A stretch of 25,318 nt of DNA from JACTMI01 sp964618415 (lineage in GTDB: Bacteria; Acidobacteriota; Thermoanaerobaculia; Multivoradales; JAGPDF01), in NCBI GenBank assembly GCA_964618415.1, contig CAZUAT010000051.1, forward strand, positions 1 through 25,318, written 5' to 3'. The translations under genes and the position numbers were made by a program. How positions within the stretch are numbered: the first letter of the stretch is position 1; each line of letters begins with the position of its first letter. The notes under the pieces were generated by a model. It saw only the letters and a list, made by a program, of their open reading frames with translations. It made no database searches and was not told the origin of the DNA. Positions 1 to 12,400 of the stretch are shown here, one piece after another.

Positions 1-94
1 AACCCCCCTCGCCGACGCCCAAGTCACGGCCATCGATTCCGAGGGCATCACCCTCTCCACTCCCGCCCGGACCGTTCGCGTCGACCTGCGGTGA
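1..94 (+). CDS. C-terminal end of an unidentified upstream protein (5' truncated)
   Basis: Reading from base 2, 30 sense codons run to a TGA at 92-94. Nearly all of these codons end in G or C, as in the two large genes downstream, which supports real coding sequence. The tail includes the stretch ADAQVTAIDSEGITL and ends VRVDLR. No domain can be recognised from so short a piece, and no function is proposed. The gene runs in the same direction as the two giant genes. A 379-bp spacer with possible hairpins separates it from them, so it is probably a separate transcription unit. The start lies outside the window. Confidence 0.6.
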   Translation, partial: TPLADAQVTAIDSEGITLSTPARTVRVDLR

Positions 95-97
95 AGC

Positions 98-117
98 GTC
101 GGCTCGATTCGACCGAC
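98..117 (+). terminator. Possible weak terminator hairpin after the upstream gene
   Basis: Three bases after the TGA at 92-94, GTCGG (98-102) pairs with CCGAC (113-117). One bulged C at 103 and two further pairs (T104-A112, C105-G111) close a 5-nt loop. It is followed by TCTTA rather than a clear T-run. The position fits transcription termination, but the weak U-tract makes it a poor intrinsic terminator. Confidence 0.3.
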
Positions 118-219
118 TCTTAGGTCGACGACCGGAGCATCGATGGCTGGCAGAGATCCAGCTTTTGGCAGCGACGGAGGGGTTGCTGCGTCCGCGGCAT
201 GCCTCGGTAAACCACTGGC

Positions 220-236
220 AAGAAGAGACTTCTTTT
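220..236 (+). other. Short A/T-rich inverted repeat
   Basis: AAGAAG at 220-225 and CTTCTT at 229-234 are perfect complements around a 3-nt AGA spacer. Two more T residues follow. The stem is short and A/T-rich in an otherwise G+C-rich region. It could be a minor hairpin, part of a promoter region, or chance. Confidence 0.3.
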
Positions 237-278
237 GGATCCGCAGGCGATCGGCGAGCACAGGTTGAATGCGATGCT

Positions 279-290
279 TGTCAGCTGACA
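279..290. promoter_or_regulatory. 12-bp perfect palindrome, candidate operator
   Basis: TGTCAGCTGACA is a perfect palindrome about 185 bp upstream of the 474 start, in the lower-G+C spacer. Dyads with TGTCA half-sites are typical of homodimeric regulators. No second copy was noticed in the spacer and no regulator gene is visible, so the assignment rests on symmetry and position alone. Confidence 0.3.
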
Positions 291-334
291 GGATTGGTCG
301 CAGAGTCAGATCGAGTCAGGACGTCGTTGGCAAC

Positions 335-364
335 GGGGCGCCGCGCGGTCGGAGGCGGCGCCCC
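335..364 (+). other. Perfect 10-bp-stem G+C hairpin in the leader
   Basis: GGGGCGCCGC at 335-344 is the exact reverse complement of GCGGCGCCCC at 355-364, with a 10-nt loop between. No T-run follows, so it is not a classical intrinsic terminator. It lies 109 bp upstream of the large gene's start. It could be an mRNA leader structure, a boundary element after the upstream gene, or a protein-binding dyad. Its symmetry is unlikely to be random, but its role is unknown. Confidence 0.5.
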
Positions 365-464
365 TGCCTGTCCGCGCCAGCAAGAGCTCGAGGTATTCGA
401 GGAAACGTGCAAGGCGCCGCGAGGATTTCTCGTCCTCTCTTCCTGAGCGTTATGACCCACTGGT

Positions 465-470
465 GGAGGG
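465..470 (+). promoter_or_regulatory. Ribosome binding site for the 4,708-aa protein
   Basis: GGAGGG ends three bases before the ATG at 474. This is a little close but is the only Shine-Dalgarno-like sequence near the start. It supports ATG 474 over the in-frame ATG at 492, which has no such site and would shorten the n-region of the signal peptide. Confidence 0.6.
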
Positions 471-473
471 CAT

Positions 474-3400
474 ATGGAAAGCGCATCGCGGATGGGGAGG
501 GAGGGCGCCGGAGCTCGGCGGGGGCCGCTGGCCCTGGCCGCAGCTCTGGCGCTGGCTGCGCTGGCAGGAGCGGCCCCGGCAGTCGCCGACCTCGGGTCGG
601 CCACGCTCGCCATTGCCGGCGCCCACCTGACCGTCTCGCCGGAGAGCCAGACCGTCCCGTTTCGCACCGCGACCATCGTCGAGACCCACCTGGCCGGCTA
701 TGACGCGGGAGCCGGAACGCTGCCGCCGGGCGTTCGGGTGGTCGGCGAGCTGGTCGGGCCCTCGCTGCCCACGCCGCTGCGGCTGGAGACCCTGCCCGGC
801 GAGCCGTTCCGGATTCCGCGCCTGACTCTCGAAGGCGAGCACCGCCTCGAGAATATTCGCCTGGTCGATGGCGAACAGCTCCTCGCCTTCGCCTACCCTC
901 GTACCGCCGCGCTGATGGTCACGCAGGTCCTGATCACGCGTGTCAGCTCCCGGCCGCTCACCCTGGACGAGATCCGCGCCCACGGCATCGTGGTCGACGA
1001 CCGGTCGATGCGCGCCTACACGTTCAACTTCGGCTTCGGCGTCGAGGGCGACGTGCGCGACTACAGCGTCGACGTCCTCTACTTCTACGAACGAGAGGTC
1101 GGCCACATGGCCGTGCCGCTCAATAGCGGCGGGTCGTCTCGCGTCCGGCCGCCGGGCCTCGCGCCGTTCCGGCTGCATCTGGCGCCGCCCGAGGAGGGAC
1201 CCGAACCGCGCTGCCCGGATCCGATGGGCTGCATGGAGGAGGCGCTGCCGCCGATTCCGGGCGTCATCTTCTTCCCGACCGACCTGGCACTGCTCAACCA
1301 GTTCTTCTCGGTGATGCTGATGACCACCAACGGCGCGCCTGAGGGCGACCCGCTGGTACTGCGCGACCTGTCGGCGCGGATCCGGCTGCCCGGCGGCCTG
1401 CGCACAGCGAGCACCGAGCCGCCGACCGTCCTCGGCTCGCCGGTGCCGATCCGCGTGCCCGGGCCGGACGGCGAACTCGGCACCGCCGATGATCTGACCT
1501 TCCTAGTCGGCCAGGCGAGCGGCCAGGCCGAGTTTCTCGTTGAGGGCCTGAAGGAGGGGACGCACGTCGTCGAGATGGACATCGAGGGCGTGATCGATGG
1601 TATGCCCGGTGGAGTCCGTCACCTCGAGGGGAAAGCGCGCGGCGCCGTCGTCGTGCGCGATCCGACCCTTGGCATCCACGTCTCGCATCCGGACGTCGTG
1701 CGCGCCGACGAGGAGTACGACCTGCTGCTCACCGTCTCGAACACCGGCCTGGTGCCGGCCAACCTGGTCAAGGTCTCGTTCCCGATCGCCGGCCTCTCCG
1801 GCTGCGAGATCGTCGGCGAGCGTACACGCACGATCGCCACCTTGCTGGCCGGTGAGTCGGAGGTCCTGCAGTTCCGCGTGCGTCCGCTGCTGACCGGACG
1901 CGTCGTGGCGGCCTACGTACGCGCTTCTTCGCAGGTCTCGCCGAGCTTCGAATTGCGCATGGGGATCGGCGATACGGGGATTCCACTCTCGCCGACTTCG
2001 ATCATCCTGCCGCGGGAGAGCGAGCTGCTCCCACCGCTGGTGCGTCGCCACGCACTCGGCCTGGTGGGACTCGGCTACTCGCTCGCCACCTCGCCGCCGG
2101 CGCTGCTCGAGGGTCGACCCCGCACGACGCTCGGCCAGGTCGACCGCCGCGTCTACCAGTTCGCCCAGGCCGGGCGCTACCTGTCGCTCGGCGAGACCGA
2201 GTTCGACGGCATCGCCGCGCTCGCTGCCGAGTGGCAGGGGGCGCGTGACGGCGAGTGGGAGTGGGACCTGTTGCGACGCACCACCCAGCGCGGTGCCCAG
2301 CTCGGCGATGCGTTCGGGCAGGTGTTCGCCACGGAAGCCGCGGCGGGTACAGCCGAGGCGATGCTCGAGCGGTGGGCGGAAGTCACCTACGACCTCGGGG
2401 CGATGAGCGCCATTCTGGCCGAGGGGGCTTCGAGCTGGCTCACCGTCGAGAGTCGGACGAGCGGCAAGCGACTGCGCGGCTCCGGGATCGACGCCGACCG
2501 GCTGCGTGACCTGCCATGGGGCGATCTCTACGCTCTCGAGAGCGGCGAACTGGCGGTGATCGCGCGCACCGAGGAGGAGGGCTATCGCGCCGAAGTGCGG
2601 CGACGCGAGCCGGGCTCGGTGGATCTTTCCCTGGTGGTCCCACGGCTCGACGGCGGGCGCGACCTGGTGCGCTTCCCCGCCTTCGCTCTCACGGTGGCCG
2701 GGCGGGCCGTCGCGGAGTTCACGGCAGACGGCACCCTGCTCGAGCTGCGCATCGACAGCGACGGCGACGGTGTCTTTGAATCGACGGCGAGCGGCACGAC
2801 CAGTGCCGTCGCGCCGCGGCCGTTCGAGCCGGTCGCTGCCGTGCAGAATCTCGTCGCCGACAAGACCGGGCACGTGGTGGATGTACTCTTCTCGCGCGAG
2901 ATCGAGCTGCCGGGTCCGACGTTCCCGGAGGCCTCCCGCTTCGAGATCGACGGCAACCTGTCGAACGGCGGCCGGCCAGTCGAGTTCGGTGCCAGCCTCG
3001 ACCCGGACGAGCACGCCTGGTTGGACGGGACACGGATCATCCGCGTGGCCTTCCGCAACGCGCTCTCCCCGTATCGTGCCCACTGGCTCACCGTGCGCGA
3101 CATCGTGTCGGCGCAAGGCGAGCTGGCGGTGGACCAGGAGCTCGAGGTTCAGACCGGCGCCGGCATGCCCGGGACCACCGTGGACGGCCGGGTGATCGGC
3201 TCCGACGGTGAACCGGTCCCATTTGCCGAGGTGCTGCTGGCCGAGATCGACCTCGACACGACCGGCCTGGGCGACACGCCGTGCATCCGTCACGTCACCG
3301 GCGGGGTGACCGCCGACGCGCAAGGGCGGTTTACCTTCGACTACGTCCGGCAGACCGAGTGCGGTGGGATCTTCGAACTGCGCGGCACCGACCCGACCAG

Positions 3401-6400
3401 CGGTCAGCGGGGCAAAGCGACCGGCCGCGTCCGCTTCATCGGCCAGACCGTTCACCTCGACATCGTGCTGCTCGGCCGCGGCATGGTGCATGGGCAGGTA
3501 CTGGACGCACAGGGCGTGGGTGTCGCTGGGGCGCAGGTGTTGGGGATCAGCCCGCTCTTCCAGGACGGAGGCCTCGCCTACAGCGACGAGTCCGGGCATT
3601 ACGAGCTGCGCGATCTTCCGGTCGGTCCGATCCAGCTCTCCGCCAGCGACGGCGAGGGCGGATTCGTCGCGGCAACGGTGGAGATCGCCGGTGCCGGGGC
3701 TGTTGTCGAGCGGGATCTCGTACTGACCCGGCTGCCCGACGCCGAGACCGGCGAGGTACGCGGCCGCGTGTTCGACGCCAACGGCACCGAGCCGGTCTTC
3801 GATGCGTGGGTCGCCCTGTACGTGTCGGGCCAGTTCGTCACCTTCCAGCGCAGCGGCCCCGACGGCGCCTTTGACTTCGGCACCGCGCCCGCCGGTCCGG
3901 CGGAGATCGAGGCATTCGAGGGATCGACCGGGCGCTCCGGGGCGCGCGTCTTCTTCACCCTCGAGCCGGATCGCATCAACGTCGTCGACATCCAGCTGTT
4001 GGACGAACGTGGCACTCTCGAAGGGCATGTCCGGCGGCGCGAGGGCGCGTCGTTCGTGCCGGTCGCCGGGGCGGTGGTCTACGTGTCGGGTCAGCCGTTC
4101 CATACCGTAACCGACACCTCCGGGCACTACTTGCTCGAAGGTGTCTTCGCCGGCAACACGAGCGTCGTCGCCGTTGACCTCGAGCGCCAGCAGGAGACGC
4201 AGGCGGCAGTGGCCCTGATCGGCGACGACTTCCACGTCGTCCGTGACCTGCTGTTCGAGGGGGCAAGCACCGGCGCGGTCGCTGGTGAGGTGATCGGTGG
4301 CGACGGTCTGCCGCTGCCAGGTGCGCTCGTGCATCTCGTCTACCCGGGCAGCAACGACTGGAACCGAGAGGCGGTGACCGACGGTCTGGGTCGGTTCTAT
4401 TTCGCTGATACACCTGGAGGCACGCACGAGGTGCACGCCATTCGGGGTGAACTCGGCGCCAAGGCATACGCCACGATCGACTTCCCTGGCCACTCGCCGT
4501 TCGTCACGCTGCGGCTGCGCGTCGGTATCGTGCGAGGTCAGACGCTGGCCGAACAGGAGAGCGGCGACCCTGTGGGCATTCGCTCGCTGGTGCGCTATCG
4601 GACGACGATCGTCGATCGTGGGCTGGTCGTGATCGACGACGCTCTGCACGAGCTCGAGACGGACGCCGACGGCCGCTTCGAGCTGCCACCGACGATCGCC
4701 GGTCCCTACTCGATCGAGGTGTTCAACTCCTTCTACGGCCACCGTCGGATCGCCGACGAGATCGTCGAGCATGGCGAAGTCGACGACCACGACATTCTGT
4801 TCCGACTCGCGGGGGTGATCGAGGGAACGGTCCTCGACCACGACGGCGTGACCCCAGTCGACGGCGCCCAGGTGCGGCTGTTCCATCCGCTGCTCGGCCA
4901 GTACGAGATGTCAACCGACGCGACGGGCGAGTTCCGTTTCGAAGGGGTGGCGCCCGACCCGTACTGCTGCCGGATCGAAGTGCAGGTCGACGACGGGCTC
5001 TACTACCGCGCGGCGAGGGTGGGCGCCCAGATCACGCGCCACGGCCAGTCGGTCACGGTCGAGGTCGTGCTGCCGGTGCAGGGACGGGTGAGCGGCCGGG
5101 TGGAGCAGGCGGGCGGCGCTCCGGTCGCTGGCGCCGTCGTCACGCTCGCTGGCGATCGGTACCCACACCAGCGGATGCAGGCGCAGACGGATGCCAACGG
5201 CGAGTTCAGCTTCGGCAACGTGCTCCAGGGCGAGATCGCCGTCGGGGCGATGGACGGCTTGGGTCTCGGCGGTCGGACGGCGACGAGCATCGACAGCGAG
5301 GGACAGGAGCGTCACGTCCTGGTGCGACTCGAACCGTCGGGCGAGATCGAAGGCGTGGTGCTCTCGCCGGTCGACGGCTCGGTGGTGCCGTTCGCCCAGG
5401 TGCAGCTGCGCCGTGGTGGCGCGTTGTTCGATGCTGCGACAGCCGACGACGCTGGCCAGTTCCTGTTCGTGGCTCTGCCGCTCGGCACCTATACGGCGGG
5501 GGCATTCGACAACGCCAGCGGCCGTGCCGGCAGCAGCGCCCCGACCGTCCTCGACGAATCGGGTGAGCGGGTGTTCGCCGAGATCGTGCTCGAGGCTCGC
5601 GGCGCGGTAGCTGGAGAGTTGATGGAGCCGGACGGCACGGGCGTCGGTGCCGCTACGGTCGAGCTGCGATCGCAGGGCCTCTCGAAGCGCCACCTGTTTG
5701 TCACTACTGAGGGCGACGGCTCGTTCGAGTTCGTCGGTATCCCGGCCGGGGACTTCCGCCTGGACGCGCGGGAGCCCCTGGGCTATCGCCGGGCCAGCGG
5801 CGAGGGCGAGATCGTCGAGGAGGGCGAGACGGTAGTCGTCGACCTCGTGCTCGAAGCGCTCGTCGGTCTGATCGGCGACGTCCTGGAACCGGTGGCGGAC
5901 TCGCCGGAGCTGTATGCGAACCCGGTCTCGGTCGAGGTGCGGCAGGGATTCCGGTTGGTCGGGGGTTCGACGGAGAACCCGTACGCGATCGATGGACTGA
6001 TTGCCGGCCAGAACTTCTGGGTGCGGGCGAGCGAGAACGGCGGTCCGCATCGCTCCGAGGTTGCCGGGCGCGCCACAGCTTCCGATACGCCGCAGCGGGC
6101 CGACTTGCGGATCTGGCCGATCGGCGACGTCCGGGTCGAAGTGCGCGACATGAACGGCGTACCAGTGCCCGGCACCGAGCTGGATCTGCGCAGCCAGTCG
6201 CCGTACAACGGCACCGGGCCATTGCCCAGCCGGCGCTGGGCGACGGCGGGCCCGGATGGCGCGTCGACTTTCCTCGACGTCGGAGTCGGTCCGGTGTCGG
6301 TGTTCGTGCGGGACCCGATCACCCAGCTGCGTGGCCTGGCGACCGGTACGGTCGTCGATGACGGAGCGCTGGTGTCGATGACCGCTACCCTCGAGCCGAC

Positions 6401-9400
6401 CGCGCGACTGATCGGACGCGTGTTGCGCTCCGATGGCGTGACGCCGGCTGCCGGTTGCACGGCCCGGGTGCAGATCGCAGCACGGACGTTCTACGTCGCG
6501 GCGGACGAGCTGGGCCAGTTCGACCTGCCGGCGCTGCCGCTCGGCTCGTACGCGCTGCTGCTCGATGATGCCGCAACCCCGGGCGAACTGCACCTTGCCG
6601 GGGCGCTCACGGTGCCGGACTCGACGATCGACCTCGGCGATCTCGTGCTCGACGATCGCGATCCGTCGGTCGCACTGTTCCTGCCGGCCGACGGATCGAC
6701 CGCCGTCGCGACCGACACCGCGGTCGTCGTCCAGTTCAGTGAACCGGTGGACCCGGCCACTGCCGGCCCGTCGAAGGTGGTGCTGAAGCCGGTCGGCGGC
6801 GGCGCGACTGCGGTGACACGAGTCTGGTCGGCGGATGCGCGAACCGTCACGCTGACTCCGGTCGCTCCGCTGGCGAGCTTCCGCACCTACGCGATCTGGG
6901 TAGGGGCCGGGGTCCGGGATGCCGCCGGGCGCACGATGCAGGATCCCGCCCAGGCGATGTTCACGACAGTCGACGCGGTGGCTCCGACGCCGATCTCGAC
7001 CCTGCCGGGCGCCGGTGCGCTCGACGTCCCGGTCGACGTCCAGCTCCGCGTGGGCTGGAGCGAGCCACTCGATCCAGACTCGATCTTCGGCAGTGCCGTC
7101 CAGCTCGATGACCTGGACGACGGGGTCGGTGTGTCGACCACCGTGACGCTGACCTCGCAGGGTTACGAGCTGCGGGTCACGGTGGTTGGGGTGCTGACGC
7201 CGGACCACCGGCACCGTCTGACGGTCCAAGGCGTGCGCGACCTCGCCGGTAACACCCTGATCACTCCGTTCGTGCTCGTGTTCGAGACCGAGGACGTAAC
7301 GCCGCCTGAGCTCGGCGCGATTGCGCCGCCCGCCGGCACGACTGTGACGGCCGGCGACCTGGTGTTCGCCTCGGCGACCGTGCAGGACAACCAGGCGATG
7401 GGCAGCGTCCGATTCACCCTGCTCGGAGACAGCGCCGTCGATGCGATTCCGACGGCGGAAGGGATCTACGAGGCGCAGCTGGTCGTCCCCCCGGTCGCCG
7501 AGGGCGGAGATCACCCGTTGCAGGTCGAGGCGACCGACGCGGCCGGCAACGTCACCGTCGAGGCCGTGATGCTGCACGTCGAGCCGCTGCTCGATCCCGA
7601 TGCGCCGAGCGTCGATTTCCGCTGTCCGTCGGGGGATACCCGCCTCGCTCCCGACACCACGCTCCAGCTCGCCGTCGACGCGGCGGACGACCAGGGTCTG
7701 CTGAAGGTCGAGTTCTTCGTGGGCAGCGATCCGGTGCCGGTGGTGACGCTCGACGCACCGCCGTTTGTCTACCTGCTGACCGTACCGGCGACGGCGGTCG
7801 AGGGCGACACAATCGAGGTTCGTGCCGTCGCCACGGACTACGGCCTCAAGGCGACGCAGGACTCGATCCGGGTTGACATCGTCGAAGGACAGGTCGTGCT
7901 GGGCAGCCGCACCCTGCTCGCCACCGACACGACCTTCGAGAACCAGAGCGTTGTCGTGGTCGGGCCGGCGGTGTTGACGATCGACGGTCCGCACACCCTG
8001 CGCGACCTGATCGTTCTCGACGGCGCCCGGGTTGCCCATCGCGCGGCGTCGACGACCGCCGACTACCGCCTCGAACTCGAACTCGGCCGCGATCTGCACG
8101 TGGCCTGTGGCGGCGCGGTCGACGTCACCGGCCTCGGCTACCTGGGCGGGGCGCGAACGGGAGGACGCGCCCGCGGCTACGGGAACTCGACGGCGGAAGG
8201 GGCGAACTACCGGACCGCTGCTTCCCACGGAGGCCGGGGCGGTCTCTACGACGGTTCGAGCCGGATCTACGGCAGCGTCGTGAACCCGGAGACGCCGGGC
8301 GGCGGCGCCGGCGGCAACGGATCGGTTGCCGGCAGCGCCGGCGGCGGCGTCGTGCGCATCGCCGCGGCCGGCCGTATGGCGATCGACGGGGCGGTACGTG
8401 CCGATGGCGGAGCGAATCTCGCTCCGGGTGCGGCCGGAGGCTCGGTCCATCTGCAGGCGTCGGCAATCGACGGCAGCGGTTCGGTCGAGGCGGACGGCGG
8501 GCCGGGCGGCGGCGGCGGGCGCGTGGCGCTGGTGGCCGACACGCTCGACGAAGGGCTGGTCGCCCGCAGTCAGGCCGCCGGAGGCCGGCGCACCGGCTCC
8601 GGCATCGGTGCGCAGCACCAGGGAACCGCGGGGACCGTGTTCGTGCGCCGCAGTGACGAGCTGCACGGCACACTGATCCTCGACAACGACGGTCTCGCCT
8701 CTGCCCACTGGACCGAGCTGCCGGCCGTCGGAACGGGCCTGGTCGACGCTGCGACCGCCGTGACGGTCACCGACTCCGACGCCCGCTTTCGCCACGACCT
8801 GCGCGGCATCGAGGTCGGCTTCGACGGGTCGACGGCCGACTCCTGGCCAGTGGCAGCGCACGAACACCTGGGGTCGACGTTGACGCTCGACGTGGACGGA
8901 CATCCGCATCCCGCCGTCGTGGGCAGCAGCTATGAAGGGATCCAGCGGTTCGACCGGATCGTCGTCCGCGGGGCGGCGCGCGGCTTCGTTGGCGACCGGA
9001 TCGAGACGAATGAGCCGGCCGAGGTCGAAGCGGGATCGCAGTGGCTGCCTGGCTACCGGCCGCCGCGGCTCTCGATCGAGGCGGCCGACGTCATGGAGCC
9101 GGAGGCTGGCGCGACCTGGCTGCGCATCCGGCTGGCGCTCGATCGACCAGCTTCGGAGCCGGTGCTGATCGGCCTCGAGCCGGTCGACCTCTCGGCGGTC
9201 CACGGCCTCGACTACGAACTCGAGACGCCGTCGCTGTCGATTCCGGAAGGCAGTGCAACCGTCTGGGCCGATGTCCGGATCCTCTCCGATACCGAAACCG
9301 AAGGCGAGGAGCGTTTCCAGATCTCGATCGCGAGCGCGGTCGGCGCCGATGTCGATGCGGGGCAGGCCCTGGTCCGCCTGTTCGATCCATCGACGACCTG

Positions 9401-12400
9401 TGTCGGTCCGAACCTGGTCCTCAACGCGAGCAACGAGCTGGCGCCGGTCGCCGGAGCGCTGCCGGGCTGGACGACAGAAACAGGTTCTGCGTGGGTCCGC
9501 GGCAGTGAGGCGACAGCGGCAGACGGCAGCTACTACTTCTTCGCCGGCAGCCAGCAGGCGCCTGTCGCCATCGCTCAGGATGTCGATCTGAACCCGTTCG
9601 CGCCCTGGATCGACTCGGGGACTGCCGAGTTCGATTTCGAGGGCTCTGTGCGGAGTCGAAACGTCACGCCGTACGACCGCGCCGAACTTCAGCTGGAGTT
9701 CCTCGACGGAGCGGGTGAGCCGATCGGTGCCGTTGTCTCCGGCGGAATCCTCGCGAGCCCGCTCGAATGGCGCCGGCTCGGACGTCGACTGGCGGCGCCG
9801 CCGGGAACCCGGGCGGCTCGTATCCGCCTGCGGGCCATCTGGACCTTCGGGAGCCAGAACGACGGCTGGTTCGATGCGATCGCACTGCGCCCGATTGCAG
9901 TGCCGACGGTGACCGCGGCTCCGGTTGTGATCGCGGAGGGAACCGGTGGGACGACCGCGACTGAGCTGGCGCTCGTGCTGCACTGCCCGGCGGCTGCCCC
10001 GCATGAGGTCTCCTTCGCGACGGCCGACGGCACGGCGACCGCCGGGCTCGACTTCCTCGTCGCCAGCGGCACTGCGTCGCTCGACGGCGCGACCCCGGCA
10101 GCGGCAATCCCGCTCCAGATCGTCGCCGATCTGGTCGACGAACTCGATGAGCAGTTCGCCGTGGGGCTCGCTTCGTCAACGGCTGCGGTGGTCACGCCGC
10201 TCGCTCCGATCACGATCCTGGACGACGATCAGGCAACGCTCTCGGTCGACGATCTGGAGGTTGTCGAGGGGACAGGAGCTCCCACGGTGACCGCGGTTCG
10301 CCTCTGGACCCCAGTCCCGGCCGACCGCCCGATCCAGGTACGGGCATCGACGGCGGTGGGCACGGCCGGTTCGGGCGACTACACCTCGTTCAACGCGATC
10401 TTCACTCTGGAGCCCGGGACGACCGAGCTGATGCTGCCGCTGTCGATCACCGGCGATGCGGTCGACGAACTCGACGAGACGTTCCGCGTGCGGCTGCAGT
10501 CGCCGGTGGTCGCGACGATCACGGACTCGGAGGCGACGGTCACCATCCACGACGACGACGACAACGGGTTCCGGGTCAACGACGTCGGCGGCAACGAGGG
10601 CACGACGACTGGCGGCACGCTGACCTTCACGGTGCGCCTGGCGACGACGCCGGTAGCTCCGGCGACGATCGAGTTCGCGACCGTCGACGGGTCGGCGGTC
10701 GCCGGCGTCGACTACGAGGCGGCGGCCGGCAAGCTGGAGGATGCGGTCGGCCAGCTCACTCGAACGGTGGTCGTGAATCTCCTTCCCGACGGCGACCCGG
10801 AGCCGGATGAGACGTTCGTGCTCCTGTTGTCGAACCCGCAGGGGGCGCTGATCGACGATGCGGAAGGGATCGGCACGATCCGCAACGACGACGCCACGAT
10901 CTCGATCGCCGATGCGCTGCGGGTCGAAGGCAACAGTGGGACGACATCGATGACGTTCAGCGTCTCGGTGTCGCCGCCGGCCTCACAGCCGATCACGGTT
11001 CAGTGGGCGACGGCTGAACTGGACCCGCCGGCGCCGGACTCGGCGACCGCCGGGCTCGATTTCGTGGTGGCGTCCGGCACGCTCTCGTTCACGACCAACT
11101 CGACGTCGCGCACACTGACGGTCCCGATCGTCGGCGATACGGCTGATGAGCCGACGGAGCGGTTCCGGGTGCTGCTCTCGAACGCGGCCGGCGGCACGAT
11201 CGTCGACGGCGAGGCAATCGGGTCGATTCGAGATGACGAACGCCCGACGGTCACCGCGGTCGAGCCGGAGGCCGGCAGTACGGTACCCGGCAATCAGGCG
11301 TTTGCCGTCCGGGTCACGGCTGAGGATGCGGCCGGACTCGACCGGGCACGGTTGAGCTTTCAGGGCACGCTCGTCGGCTTCGACGAGGAGCCGCCGTTCG
11401 AGTGGGAGGTGACGGCGCCGGACGTCACCGTGGTGACCAACGGCAACCTGAGCGCGCTGGTCTACGACCTCGAGGGGAACTCCCGCTCGCAGGACTGGAC
11501 GATCCAGATCACGCCCTGGGACCCGACACCGCCGGAGGTCGCCGTCGCCTGCCCGTCGCCGGGAGCCGTCGCACTGGCCGGGCGCAGCGTCCGGGTGGTC
11601 GGTGCCGCTTCGGACGCTCACGGCATCGCCCGGGTCGAACTGATCCTGGACGGAGAGACGGAACCGATCGCGATGGACACGAGCGAACCGTACGAGTTCG
11701 ACCTTCCGATCGCGGTCGGCCTGCCGGTCGGTTCGTCGGTGGGCTTCCGACTGGTCGCCGTGGACGGTCAGGGCAACTGGGCCGAGGCTGCCAGGGCGCT
11801 CACCGTCATCGAGGGCACAGTGATCGACACCGACACGACGATCGGGATCGGCGATCTGACGCTCGACGGCCTGCCGGTCGTCGTTGCGGGCGCCTCGCTC
11901 TCGTTCGAAGGCCCGCATGCACTGGCGAGTCTCACGGTGCTCGACGGCGGCCGGGTCGTTCACCCGCCGACCGACGCGACGACCGAGCGCTCGCTCGAGC
12001 TCGACCTCGCCGGCGACCTGTACGTCGCCTGCACGGGCATGCTCGACGCCACTGGCCGTGGCTATCTCGGCGCAGCCATCGGTGGCAACGGCTGGACCTA
12101 CCCGAATACACCGACCGGCGCCGGAACCACCCGCGGCGGCTCCCACGCCGGAATCGGCGGCCAGAGTAGTTGGACCGGTGTCTACGGCAACCTGTTCGAC
12201 CCGGCCACACCGGGCGGCGGCGGCGGTTCTTCCACCACCGCTCCGGGTGCCGGCGGGGGCGGCGTGATCCGCCTCTTCGCGGTCGGGCAGATGCTGATCG
12301 ACGGAGCGGCCTCTGCCGACGGGGCGAGTGGTGCGGCCGGCGGCGGTGGTGGCGGGTCGGTGCTGCTGTCGGCAGCGTCCATCAGCGGTGCCGGTTCGGC

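Larger units (their letters stand above)
95..473. other. Non-coding spacer upstream of the giant gene pair
   Basis: These 379 bases have visibly lower G+C and no consistent third-position bias in any frame, unlike everything downstream. I see several inverted repeats, listed separately. No convincing sigma-70-type promoter stands out. The best eye match is TTGAAT at 265-270 with a poor CAGGAT at 289-294, which I would not call. The spacer is the likely place for the promoter and regulatory sites of the two-gene unit. A small open frame at 165-446 has no codon bias and no plausible ribosome site. Confidence 0.6.

Noticed and set aside
265..294. Possible sigma-70 promoter TTGAAT / CAGGAT
   Set aside because: The -10 box matches the consensus at only about half its positions. 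Too weak to call.
165..446. 93-codon open frame in the spacer
   Set aside because: No third-position G/C bias, no ribosome site and no domain. It spans the palindrome and the hairpin.
1503..4886. 1,127-codon open frame on the minus strand
   Set aside because: A shadow of the first giant gene with no recognisable domain.
4911..10004. 1,697-codon open frame on the minus strand
   Set aside because: It lies wholly inside the first giant gene. In G+C-rich genes with G/C-ending codons, stops are rare on the opposite strand. Its product is Arg/Asp/His-rich with no recognisable domain.
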